From: Dendrophyllia cribrosa | Lineage: Eukaryota > Cnidaria > Anthozoa > Scleractinia > Dendrophylliidae | Length of the DNA: 64,000 bases | Direction of reading: 5' to 3' | NCBI GenBank assembly: GCA_024195265.1 | Contig: JAJLRJ010000001.1 | Location: forward strand, 54,499,702 to 54,563,701 | Shown: piece after piece, positions 1-10,460 of the stretch | How the letters are laid out: every line of letters starts with the position of its first letter | Position numbering within the stretch: position 1 is the first letter of the stretch | Translations under genes and position numbers: made by a program | Notes under the pieces: model-generated | The model's input: the letters and a program-made list of their open reading frames with translations, nothing else | The model's database searches: none | What the model was told of the DNA's origin: nothing

Positions 1-6
1 GCTACA

Positions 7-1017
7 ATGAAAGAAGCCTTGACTCGCAACGCACAGATGGAAAACAAGATGAAAGCAAATATGGGCGCAATTAGTTTGAATGCCAAGAAAAATTTACAAT
101 CCTTCGAGTTTTACAAACACAAATATCAAGCGCGACAAAAAGAGCTGCAGAACGAAAAACAACGGATGATATTTTCCGAGAAAGGTGCAAGAAAGATTTC
201 CGCCCCTTCGCGGCTGATGATGAGCGTTGAATACAAAGATTTATCCAGCGTTGAAATAGTCACAGATCTGACGGAGTTTCGAAAGGGAGAGAGATCAATT
301 TCTGACACTGTGATGCCCCCGATTTTTCGCCGCGAAAGCGGCTGGAGATTACCAGAACTAGCAGTTAACTCAAAAACTGACGCTCTTGCACTACCTATTA
401 TTGGTGAATTGAATGTAAACAATGATGGCCGACCACGCAGGCTATCTGCAACAAGTATGGGTTGCCTGTCAACGATTCCGGGTCCTGGTTTTTTGGCAGT
501 ACCATCATCGGCGAATATTGGGCAATCAAGGTCGGCGCCAAGCTCACCATGTACGCCCAGAAGGGCTGATTTCACACGGGTTTCATCTCCTAGTTGCCGC
601 AGAAAGTCTTCCACGGGAGACTTCGGGAAGCAACTTTCCCTACAGCTGGATAAGGTACTAAAACAGAATGTCCCGTATCAAGAAGTGGCGATGGGAAACA
701 TCAAAGGAGACGGACACATGCGTAGCTTGGAATTAGAAGAGCAGGTGAAACAAAACACGAAGAAAGTAGACGTCCCAAAAACTAGAAAGATTTCCAGCCC
801 AGGCACGACACTGCATTCATTTGCGCCTAAAGCTGGCAAAGGAGAAGGTCAGACGTCGTTGGAAGAAAGCATGGATGACTTGCGATTTTGTAAGTATCTA
901 AGAACGCCCTCAATGGAAGAAAATCATAACGAAAGACTACCTGACGAACTGGTACCGAAAGTAATTATAGTAGGCCATTCAGAATGGGTGCCAGTGGAGA
1001 TTGAGAAACCACGTTAA
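7..1017 (+). CDS. Uncharacterised disordered Ser/Arg/Lys-rich protein, motif family member 1
   Basis: Open frame of 336 codons ending in TAA at 1015-1017. The frame opens at the window edge, so the true start may lie upstream or in an earlier exon; the ATG at 7 is only the first visible one. The N-terminal ~55 residues are charged and probably helical (rich in K, Q, E, M). The rest is low complexity, with repeated basic-x-Ser sites such as RKIS, RRLS, RRKSS and a SAPSSPCTPRR stretch. Near the C-terminus DDLRFCKYLRT (C-K-Y-L-R at 889-903) matches the ends of the frames at 10461 and 19306. No catalytic domain, signal peptide or membrane segment is visible. I do not recognise the family. Coding is supported by length, biased composition and the shared motif. 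Confidence 0.7.
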   Translation: MKEALTRNAQMENKMKANMGAISLNAKKNLQSFEFYKHKYQARQKELQNEKQRMIFSEKGARKISAPSRLMMSVEYKDLSSVEIVTDLTEFRKGERSISDTVMPPIFRRESGWRLPELAVNSKTDALALPIIGELNVNNDGRPRRLSATSMGCLSTIPGPGFLAVPSSANIGQSRSAPSSPCTPRRADFTRVSSPSCRRKSSTGDFGKQLSLQLDKVLKQNVPYQEVAMGNIKGDGHMRSLELEEQVKQNTKKVDVPKTRKISSPGTTLHSFAPKAGKGEGQTSLEESMDDLRFCKYLRTPSMEENHNERLPDELVPKVIIVGHSEWVPVEIEKPR

Positions 1018-2202
1018 AAACAGTCAATTCAATCGGTTATAGTTTTGTGTCATATTTCGCTCAATATTCCTGCTCGTCAGGCATTAATTGATCGAAAAGC
1101 GACAATCGTCACACAAAGGCATAAAGACTCTCCATTGCAACTATTTTGGTGCTGTTTTCTATAGAAAACATTGTAAATAATATAGAACGAAAACAAGCCG
1201 GGGTAATTTTTGTTAGTCTTCAAACCCAAAGAAATCAAATTTTTAATTTCTTTTTACCATTAGCAATACTTGTAACAGATAGGCGAGGAAAATAACTGAG
1301 AATTATCTTCAGATCGAGGGATTGTTGTACATACTTAGTCTTCATTTTGCTCTAAATTCTCAGATCACCTCCGTATTTGGAGGGATAGCTGTGTACTATA
1401 CTCCTACACCCTTTGCGCTTTCTTTCGAAAAGTTGTAAATAGTCTAAAGTGTTTGTCTCATGCCTAACAGAGATCTTGTCTTCAATCTTCAATCTGATTT
1501 AAAATGTCCTCATTTAACAATTCTGTGCTAATTACACTGATACTTAAAAACGTAATTAACAAAATTAGTATCTAGTAGGTAATCATACAGTTTCGAGTTC
1601 AATTTGGGATTAATTTGCACGAGTGAGTTTTTCAAAAAGCTCAAATTGCACGAGCCGCTTAATTATAATATATGAAAAAATTTGCATCAATTTATTTTCT
1701 TTTTTGCAAAACATTTTTGCATCAATTTTTTTTATTTGTAGTTTGCACTGGTGTTACACTTGAACCGCACTGCTCTTAGCCAATCAGAATTGAGTAAAAT
1801 TTCATGTATATTATTAATAAATAAATAAATAAATAAATAGATGTTATTCAGCGACAAGTTGTGTAATACTACTGGGTATTTTAACGAGACAGTTTTTATT
1901 TTAGTTTCGAGCCTTTAGGCGAGAAAAATACAAACTGACTAGGTTTTTGAAAGTGTTTTTCCTAGCGCGCAGTCAGAAGAGTGTAATAACGCGTCTTATA
2001 ATATGACCGTACGGCCCGGCTGACGCAATCCTACAGAAAATAGAATCACAAGGTGACGTGAGCGTGGCCGGACGGGTTGATGGACTTATACTTCATGGGT
2101 TGACGTGAGCCAGTCCGAAAAAAGCCGCCCGGCCCCGCTCGAGTTCAAGCAAGTGAGTGACCTCGCACTTCACGACTATTCTTGTGCTTTCTTGTCATAT
2201 TA

Positions 2203-2209
2203 TAAAATA

Positions 2210-2253
<44 letters not shown>

Positions 2254-2352
2254 TCTCGGTCATAGCGCACGGACCTCGCTGCGCTTGGTCCGTACTCCAT
2301 GACCTCGAGCCAAATATTTTTCCCTCCGGACCTCCCACTCAGTCAATAAGTG
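2203..2352. repeat. Foldback (palindromic) element
   Basis: The arms 'cttattgactgagt' (left) and 'actcagtcaataag' (right) are reverse complements. The match continues inward through gccggacgggaaaatatttggctc against gagccaaatatttttccctccgg, interrupted by a few mismatches. The centre carries ggac..gtcc. This is the structure of a small non-autonomous foldback/MITE; no coding capacity. Confidence 0.6.
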
Positions 2353-2592
2353 CATAATATTTACACTCGTTTTGATGCGTATTTGCACTAAAGAATCCTA
2401 TGTCGAAAATAAAGTGATTAATTATTTATTTAGTTCCTATTAAGATCAGTTCTAATTGATTGTAAAAAGCAACTCGCGTTTGCTTTCAAGTGGTTTTGTT
2501 TTACTCCGCTCTGCCTGACTGGTTATAAACTGATTGCTCGCGCCACATTCCCAACAAATCAGAAGTAAGCGGACAAAACCAGGATTGCAACT

Positions 2593-2857
2593 TACCGTAT
2601 TTTCTCAATTAAACGCCCCCGGCGTTTATTTCAAACTTGGCTTAGTAGACCCGGCGTTTCTTTGAATCAGCAGTTTTTTCTCGCCCGCCATTTTTTAAGA
2701 AAGGGTTATTATTCGTTTTTCTTGGCAACCGTGTACCTTGCCCTTAAATCTTACGTTTATTATACCACAAATAAACGTTTGGGGGGCTTTCTTACAACTT
2801 ACTCTATTATACCCGGCGTTTATTCGGGGCCCGGCGTTTAATCGAGAAAATACGGTA
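2593..2857. mobile_element. Short TIR element (MITE) with TA ends
   Basis: Left end 'taccgtattttctcaattaa' and right end 'aatcgagaaaatacggta' are inverted with one or two mismatches and continue into aaacgcc/ggcgttt. Both ends carry TA, the expected target duplication of Tc1/mariner-like and some other superfamilies. The interior repeats ggcgtttatt several times. About 265 bp, non-coding. Confidence 0.65.
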
Positions 2858-4134
2858 CCCGCGCATGTTTCCCGCGCTTCTGTTGCATGTTTTTTATATG
2901 AGTTCTTATTGGTTAAGATTGTGTTGTTTGCGTCTGTTTTAATTTATTGGTCACCGTGCTTTTTATTGTGTGCGTCACTTTGGGAAGCAAATTTAAAGAA
3001 TTTGACTAAATGTACTCTGACCGTCTGAGAATCAGACTTATCTAAGTTTCCAAGTATGTACCTGCATGTATATACCCGAGGGGACAGTAATCCTGAAAGA
3101 TCCGAGATTAGGGTTAGTGTCAGGACATTTGATGGAAGCTTACATGGAATACTAATCCGGCGGTCTTTGTAGTTTTGTGTAGGACGGTAACCAATTATCA
3201 CTTAGCTTGAGCGGGTTTTTCCGCGCTCAGCTCTGCTGTCATTCAGCAAGAGATTATTACTTTAGTTCTAAAGCAATGCCAGGAAAACTGCTGAAGTGTA
3301 ACAAATATATATATATCGATAATACCTGCTCAAACTTCAAACCACTATAGAGTCAATTTAACTGTTGAAGTATTGGCAAATGACGACGTGTTGCCCTAAT
3401 AAAATGAGGTGTTTTATTTATTTATTTGTTCTTTGTAACTAAGAAACATTACATGCCAGGAAACTATGCAATTAAAGCCTTGTTTTTACTGGAGCCCCAA
3501 TAAAAAATACTGGAGCCCCAATCAAAAATAGGAGCAAGTACAGAAGACCATACAAACGCTGAAAACGCCAGTGTAAATGAGCTCAAAGACCAAAACGTTT
3601 TAATCTGTTGTGAGTCAAATGGGCAAGGTCACCTAATTTTAGTGCCACTTTAAAAATCTAAAAAACATATTTGTATCAATGGAAAACTATACAAATAATG
3701 GTCCAGTTTGGTTAACAATTACTCTACGGGTGCACAGAAACTAGCTTCAATTGTCGTTGACTGCGGATGACCAGAATGGAAATCCATTGCAACTTGAAGG
3801 GCGTTACCAATTTTTTTTCAAGTTGTCCACGTGTATCTCCGAAAATTTGCATAAAAACTAATTATGGTTTGTTATTTCTTCGAGGAATCATTTGATATTT
3901 TCGTCTTGGTTTTCTAAGAGCAATCATGTCTGAGTAAAGGTACTTACTGCAGTTCTGACCAAAAGCCAACAAAGTGCCCGTTATATTGCCCTTTTAGACG
4001 TTTTTGCTTGTACAGCCATACAAAAGAAAAACAAGGCTTTTCCGGCCAACAGGATAAACAAATTAAAACTCATACACGATTTGTATTCTTCTATTTCTCA
4101 AAGTCATTCGCTTTTCATTTCAGATATGTTAGTC

Positions 4135-4187
4135 CCCCCTCCACTCCCCTCCCCTTCCCCCCCCCCCCCCCCCCCCCCCTCCCTCCC
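4135..4187. repeat. Poly-C/pyrimidine tract
   Basis: Includes an uninterrupted run of 23 C at 4157-4179 inside a C-rich stretch. Simple-sequence DNA; exact length may be affected by sequencing error. Confidence 0.85.
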
Positions 4188-5169
4188 AAAAAAAAGGCTA
4201 GTACCTGCAGATTTCTTCCTTGGTTGATGCCAACAAAGTTTATGCGATCTTTAAAGGGGCAAATGTCACAGTGACATTGCGCAAATCAAAACTATACTTG
4301 ATATTTGACTTTGTAAGTTCTTTTGCTCTTTACACAAAATACTCTTAGAGCACTAAGAGGTACCGTACTGGTACAGTAACGGTTAACAAAACTAAAACGT
4401 TTTTTTTTTATATTGCCGTTGATATGATTTTTTTTTCTTTTTAAGCAACCATTTTAATATTTTGGGCTTAACTCCTTTTATTTTCAGTGATATCCCATTT
4501 ATCCACTTTGAATACAAACGGTGCCAGATTGCTTCTTCAGCGGATATTCGCTATAGGTGTGCAATTCTTAACAACTTCTAATTTCATTAGACCCGGGTAT
4601 CACGCAGCTCTATTTTTTTCAGGGCTTGGGTCCATTGTGTTGTTTGTTCTATTGTTTTCTTAGCAAATCAGGGAAGACCTTGTAAGAGCTGCGTACTGCC
4701 CCGCACCTTGGCCACTTAATTAATAAATCCTATTCGAATTGCTTTGTACAATTGTATTTTTTGTCATGTTTGTTTATCCAAAATATTAAATTTATGACGA
4801 GAAAAACGTACGCTGGAACAAAATCAGATTTCGACACCGGACAAGTTGTGGCAACAGACCAAAAATTCAGACTGTTCTTGCCTTCCTCTTAGCTAAATCA
4901 GCACCGATTACATTATTTTGTTAATGTGGTTTCTATTTTCATGGATGTTAGTCGGAACAAAGCTCTAAAGAGAAATTAATGCGGCCTATTACATTGTGTA
5001 TATAAATCTAGCTCTGAACGTCAATATTACATTATCAAGGTTCGTTAAATGAAACAACACCTCGAGCCTTTACAATTCATCCCATCGTGTACATGCGGAA
5101 CTGAATATAGCCTTTTCAACCACAAACTCCAGATTATGGTAGGCTTAACACAACGCTACTTATCTTTGG

Positions 5170-6422
5170 CTAGTTTTCTGTCCAAGATTTCGCTCTTAAA
5201 GTTGGAAATATCAGAAAAGCGTTCCTGTCCTGAGAGTCTTGCCGAGGCAGTTTAATGTTCATTTTTTCCCGTATGGGTGAGAGTTTGCCTTCAAAGGCAT
5301 TCTCTATGGACGCGTTTTGCGAATAAACAAATAAAGATGCAGACAAGTTACTTGCTGGTTCAATTTGCAAGTTATTACTCTCTTTCGTGACAGTTCGTTG
5401 ATTTTGTTTTCTCATTTCTTCTGTGATTTCGTATAATCCTTTTGTCCTGCCCTTTAAATGTCTCATTTTTGCAGATCCTGCGCTACCCATTTCACCTCCC
5501 TGAATTACAAAGTTTAGAGTTTGCGCTCTGTCCCTGGAATAAACATTTCTTGTTATTGAGTCTGCTGGAAAAGTCTTTGATCCAAATACTTTCTTCGTTG
5601 TTTTTTCTTTGATTCTTATATCAGCGCTTGGAACAAAATTGAGGCTTTGCGCTCTACCTCGTGTATAATTAGTGTATAATTCACTAGTTCTGCTCCCTTT
5701 CGACAGTAAAGGGGAAACGTTGCCACTTTTTCCGGTGCCCGTTGGAATATTGTATCGACTAAAGTACGTGCTTTTCATTTGCTTTTCAGTGTTGCTGTGA
5801 CCACTCGTTGGCGAATTGTTAAGTGGTGAATACTTCATCAATAATCGTTCCTTTTCCTCCACATTGGTGATTTTTGGAGTCGCTGTGTTAGAAATCTTCC
5901 TGCGAAATAACATATCTTTTCCAAGTGGAGTTTCGCCTAGTAAAACTCTTTCCTTCACTGAAATTTTTCGTTGTTTTTCAGTCGGATTTGAAGCCGTTTT
6001 ATACTTCTCGCTTGTGTCAGAAGCCAAATCCAGTCCATCACTTGTCCAGGACGAGCCAGTGAAAGAAGACACTTTTCTCTGAAGATGCCTATTTCGTTCG
6101 GCCTCGACTTCTCCCATAGTAACCTGTATCATTGGAAGGTTAGATCGGAAAACTGTGCTGTGTTTTTTCGGTGGATTAGTTGTAGCAGCGCTCTTGTAAA
6201 CAGAAGTCTTTCGTTGTGGATGTTCCTGTCCTTTCCCACTGAGTGCAGCCACAAAATGCGGCGAGCTTTTCGGTACAAACGTTGAAGGGACATTTGGAAC
6301 GGTTTGTATCCCGGTTTCCCCAGAGTATTTTCGCATTTTCTTCATTTTTGACTCCAAGATATCTGCCCGTGCGACGTTGATGATGTCGGCAAAATTGTAC
6401 TCTGATTCAATTCCTTTCAAAT
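5170..6422 (-). CDS. Uncharacterised disordered Ser/Lys/Arg-rich protein (large exon)
   Basis: Minus-strand frame ending in TAG at 5172-5170. The open frame runs up to 6714, but the upstream ~95 codons are hydrophobic, lack the bias of the rest, and begin with TTG. A good 3' splice site (gcatcgatttgcag) on the minus strand ends at 6423, so I place the exon start at 6422; the first internal ATG is at 6345. The protein is Ser/Thr/Lys/Arg-rich with no recognisable domain. It contains a repeat, RGRAQSLNF and RDRAQTLNF, about 40 residues apart, and many R-[KR]-x-S sites (RKTS, RKVS, RKIS twice). LPMIQVTMGEVEAERNRH weakly resembles the LP-x-VTM-x-EV motif of the 19306 gene. Upstream exons are not identified. 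Confidence 0.65.
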
Positions 6423-6852
6423 CTGCAAATCGATGCAAATTACACAGGATTGTTCCGTCACGTTTTGACCATATGCAGTGTAAATTTTTCAACTGATGCA
6501 CACTTGATAAAATGCTCTGAGAACTTACTTTATCAGTTTTTAACTCGAAAGCAAAAGACTTGAAGATGTAAACGTGGTTCCATAAGAGGACAGCAGTAAT
6601 AGTAGAAATGTTTGGCGACTGTACTTGCATGCGACGTACACTTTTGTCTCTGTGGAAACCAAAGAGGACAATGAAATTCTCAAGAGAATAATAGAAATCA
6701 AATGCAGTTTTCAATAATAATTACTCATCACTGGCGGGTTTATCTCTTCAATGCTATTCTAGCACCTTGCTATTAAAAAGAATATTGCACTATTTGCTGT
6801 CAACTGCTAAGTGGGCTTAAATCTATTTATCCTCCAGAAACACAAGCAAAAG

Positions 6853-6867
6853 TTTATATTTTATATG
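6853..6867 (-). promoter_or_regulatory. Possible TATA element upstream of the 5170-6422 minus-strand gene
   Basis: On the minus strand the sequence reads atataaaatataaa. It lies about 430 bp upstream of the proposed coding exon, which would leave room for a 5' UTR and one small intron. AT-rich DNA makes chance matches common. Confidence 0.25.
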
Positions 6868-7909
6868 TTTAATTACAGCAAAGTGAAAAATAATTAATTC
6901 AGTTCTGTACTCTGGATACAACTGGAGTTGGAAAAACAACTGTTGTGTTCAACTGTCGGCCGCTACAGACTTCTGTTTTGCTTTGGGCCCAAACAAATGC
7001 TGGGTAAGGAGTTAAATTTAATTTAAGTGGAATTCAATCAGTCAAAAACGAAGCGTTTAGTTGTTGTCTAATCCCAGATGTATGTTATGACAGTTTCGTA
7101 TAATTATAATTATTTGTCGACATCTGCGCGCTGTCTGACCTGGAAAAACAAGGTTACAGTTCTTGTCATATGTTTTTCGATTCTCGTCAATTAAAAACGA
7201 ACCAATTCGATTAGCGTGTAAGCGTTAAGCGTGTATAGTCTGTAGAAGTTGCATTAAAAGATTAAATCCGTTTAATTTTACGAAAGAACTGATGCGAAAC
7301 ACGCATGCGTGTCTTTCTAACCATATTTACTATATCTGTACTAAAAGGTTTCCAATTATTAAATGCTAGTTTGTAACAATTTTCACGTTGTTAAAGATTA
7401 ACATTTCTCTTCAATTCAAGACGTCAAATTTCACCCCTTGAAACAAAGGTAAAATAGCGCGCGAAAGAAACCATTTTCGCTTACACAGTGCAGGACTGGT
7501 TGGGGCAGGAGACTATGTTTGGAAGAATGAATAGGTATTACCGTCCGGTAACTGTGTTTTTAGTGCACAAAGTTAATAGATTAATATATAATCGGATGGG
7601 GACCCGGCCTTCAGGCCTTAAATGTCCGTGTCAAAGCAGGGTTTCAAAAACATTTCGGGCCTTGTAATCTCACCTGGAATTTTCTTCAGCAGTGTACAAA
7701 CAGCATCAATTTCAGTCATAAACTGTCTTTTTCTGATAAACAAAACTAAAATTTGTCGCTACCACAAGGTTTTCTCCTGACCGCGCGTGATTCACCCGGC
7801 GTGATTTTGAATCCTTCTTGATTTCTATTCGCTAGCTCTTGACAGTTGGCTTTGAAATGGCTTTCTCGCTGGAAACGTTTTTGTTTGACATATGCGTTTC
7901 AAGAAACTC

Positions 7910-8016
7910 GTGAATTCCACGTTAAATTTCACTTGAAAAACCGATATCGCCCTCATCGCTTCGCGATTCGGGCGATATCGGTTTTTCGCGTGAAATTTAA
8001 TTAACGTGGAATTCAC
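7910..8016. repeat. Foldback element
   Basis: Near-perfect palindrome: gtgaattccacgttaaattt on the left and its inverse on the right, with aaaaaccgatatcgccc / gggcgatatcggttttt inside and a ~16-bp loop. About 107 bp. A TATA/ACTA-rich microsatellite follows at 8037-8078. Confidence 0.7.
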
Positions 8017-9283
8017 TCGTCAGGCAATGAATTTTTCTATACTATATACTATATATACTATATATATACTATATTTTATGATCGCCTTCGTGTAATAAAA
8101 CAGGATTCAAGTCAGTGTTAACGCATAATACCATTATTCGCTAAACACTAAAAAAAAAAAACACTCAAACTTGGCAGAGAATTGATAACCCATCTGAAAG
8201 TCGCAAGCATCATACAATTACCTAGTCTTCTTTACTGATATCTATTGAGTTCGAAAATCTGTCATTTGCACACGTTTTAAACATAATAGTTTAATATACT
8301 AATATTTAGTACTGGCAAAACATGATTGTTGCAAGACGGGTGTGAAGAAGTGGCGAATAAAGGCGGTTTTCAAGAAAACTAAGAGGTACTAATTTTCTGA
8401 AATCCCTTGAAACCAACTTAATTTATAAATAAATAAATCTCTACAGTCCAGGTAATATCCGTTAGCAAAGTCAGGACTGATAATGAAAGCCCGCAGAGAT
8501 TATTATTTCATTGAAGCCGTACAACTTTCCGGTAGTAAAAGTGACTTACATTTATGAATTATAGGAAAAAAGTGTATTTTACCTTTTAAAAACTGGACGA
8601 TTATGATGGCTTCGTGTTACTGACAACGGAACTTCAGCAAGTCACTAGCTTCAATGGTTTTGGATCTACCGTTAATTGAACATCGGTTATTTCCGATCAC
8701 GAGTTGTTTTCTAAACTATTCAAATCGGAAAATGATTTTTGTTTACATGCGAATGGGCAATCTAATATTCATATCAAAGGTTTTGCATTTGTTCTCAGTT
8801 TTAAAATATAAGCAATGCCCCCACTGTAAGACGTAGAAAAACGCCTACGTAAAATTTTAGTGCGTCATCAGTTTTTACCATTCAGGTGCAGCCAATAAAT
8901 GGTTTTAGTGGAAACTGAGCTTTTCGGAAGGCCTTAGTGATCTTAAAAATTCGTAATAAATTAGTTTAAAAACTGGAGTTTTCGTGAGTAAAATGTGGCG
9001 GTTGTAGATAAATTAGGCAGGACTTTTTGCATCATATCGGCTTGTCATTAGTTCTGTGCGACTCCCCTTGCTCATGCCGGCTTATGGTTGGTTCAAATTG
9101 CTATATTATAGATCATATAAAGAATATTTTGTCCTTCTTCCGATGTTATAATCAAAAATAAATTACGCACCAAGCAGATTATAAACTATCAAACTATGCC
9201 GCACTAACGAAGCCCAAGAAGATCGAAACAGCTATCCATGGCTGCTAAAATTTTGGCTTCGCATAATTTCTTTTTGGTATATA

Positions 9284-9458
9284 CAGTGGAATTCCGATTT
9301 TTCGAATACTCGATTTTTCGAAACTCCCGATTATTCGAACCAAAACTTGTTTTCCTTGGATTGAATTCAGTCAATACCACCTTCGACTCTTTCGAACTCC
9401 CGATTTTTCGAACCAATTTCCGTTTCCCTTGGAGGTTTGAAAAATCGGGATTCCACTG
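9284..9458. mobile_element. pogo/Tigger-like MITE
   Basis: Ends read cagtggaattccgatttttcg and cgggattccactg in inverted orientation, with several internal 'cgatttttcgaa' copies. The cagtggaa.ccgatttttcgaa type of terminus is known for pogo-group Tc1/mariner elements in many animals. No transposase is present. TA is at the left flank; the right flank has tt. Confidence 0.6.
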
Positions 9459-10323
9459 TTTATATATATCACGGGGTAATGCCCGCTACCAATACGTATT
9501 GAAGTAGGCCACAATGTGAACTAAGTGCTCATCTCAGAGATTTCAAGCAAACTTACGCACACTTTTGCGGGTATTTTTTTTTTCTCGTCTGAGAAATAAC
9601 AGCCGTTTAAATGCGCATAAGCGCGCTTAACAGTGGTATGGGTCAAAGGCAATAAACTAATGTCCAAGAAATCCAATGATCAGAGCCCGAAATTTCCTAA
9701 CCAACTCATGTGTGGCTTATCGAGGCTAATATTGCTAGTTTGTGAGTTTTTTTTTCTCATAAAATTCATTTAAAATTGGATATCATATAGCCGGGTGTTC
9801 AAAAATTGCGTTTACGGATTGAGAACATGCACACTGACAATATTGTTTATTGCCAATTTGTTTTATTTAATATATTTTGACAGGCAATAAAGACTAAAAG
9901 AGCAATAAGTGATTATTGACAACACGGTGAGAGAAGAAGTGATAATCGAACCCGTTCTATATTCAGTCTATTTTGGCATGCTAAATGAGGGAGAAATTAA
10001 GCTGGCAATTTCAGCCATTTGGTATCAGAGTAATTCTGCAATGCGTACAGTTCCTTGATCAAACTCTGCGCTCGATGTAAATTTAGAAGAAGCCGAAAAC
10101 TTGAAAAACAAAGGAGTTCCTTTCAAAGTGATTTTGTTTGTTGTATTCGTCTCTAATCCAATGATCGTTTCTCTTTACAAATAGCCACAAATAATGACGC
10201 ACTATTCAACTGAATAATCCTTAATGGTAAAATGCCACCGTTTCAAAAAGCTTAAAGTACGTATTACACAAGAAAGGGATATTCAGACGTCACAAGCGGA
10301 GACCCTGTTTATCAACCACACCG

Positions 10324-10329
10324 TATAAA
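10324..10329 (+). promoter_or_regulatory. Possible TATA box of the 10461-12584 gene
   Basis: TATAAA sits about 240 bp upstream of the first in-frame ATG (10563). It would predict a start near 10355. A plausible 3' splice site (ttttgttcgcag, ending 10422) lies in between, so an upstream exon is an alternative. Confidence 0.25.
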
Positions 10330-10460
10330 CTAAACATTGAACGTGTCGCAATCAATTTCTTTGTTATTACGCTAGTGAGGACAGTTATATTGGATTGCAC
10401 ATACAATAGCTTTTGTTCGCAGTTCGTTAAAGAGAATGCTTTATCAACGTCCGAGTATAT

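Larger units (their letters stand above)
1018..5169. other. Intergenic stretch with short repeats
   Basis: No gene is supported here. It holds an AAAT microsatellite near 1815-1840, two inverted-repeat elements listed separately, a TA-rich run near 3305, two near-identical short copies of 'ctggagccccaataaaaa' at about 3490-3525, and a C-rich tract at 4135-4187. The short open frames in this stretch show no conserved motif. Confidence 0.6.

Noticed and set aside
5049..5255. Small plus-strand gene behind a TATA-like sequence at 4999
   Set aside because: 68 codons with no motif, overlapping the 3' end of the minus-strand gene; judged chance.
6423..6714. N-terminal extension of the minus-strand gene
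   Set aside because: Frame is open but starts with TTG, is hydrophobic and differs in composition from the rest; a splice acceptor at 6423 explains it better.
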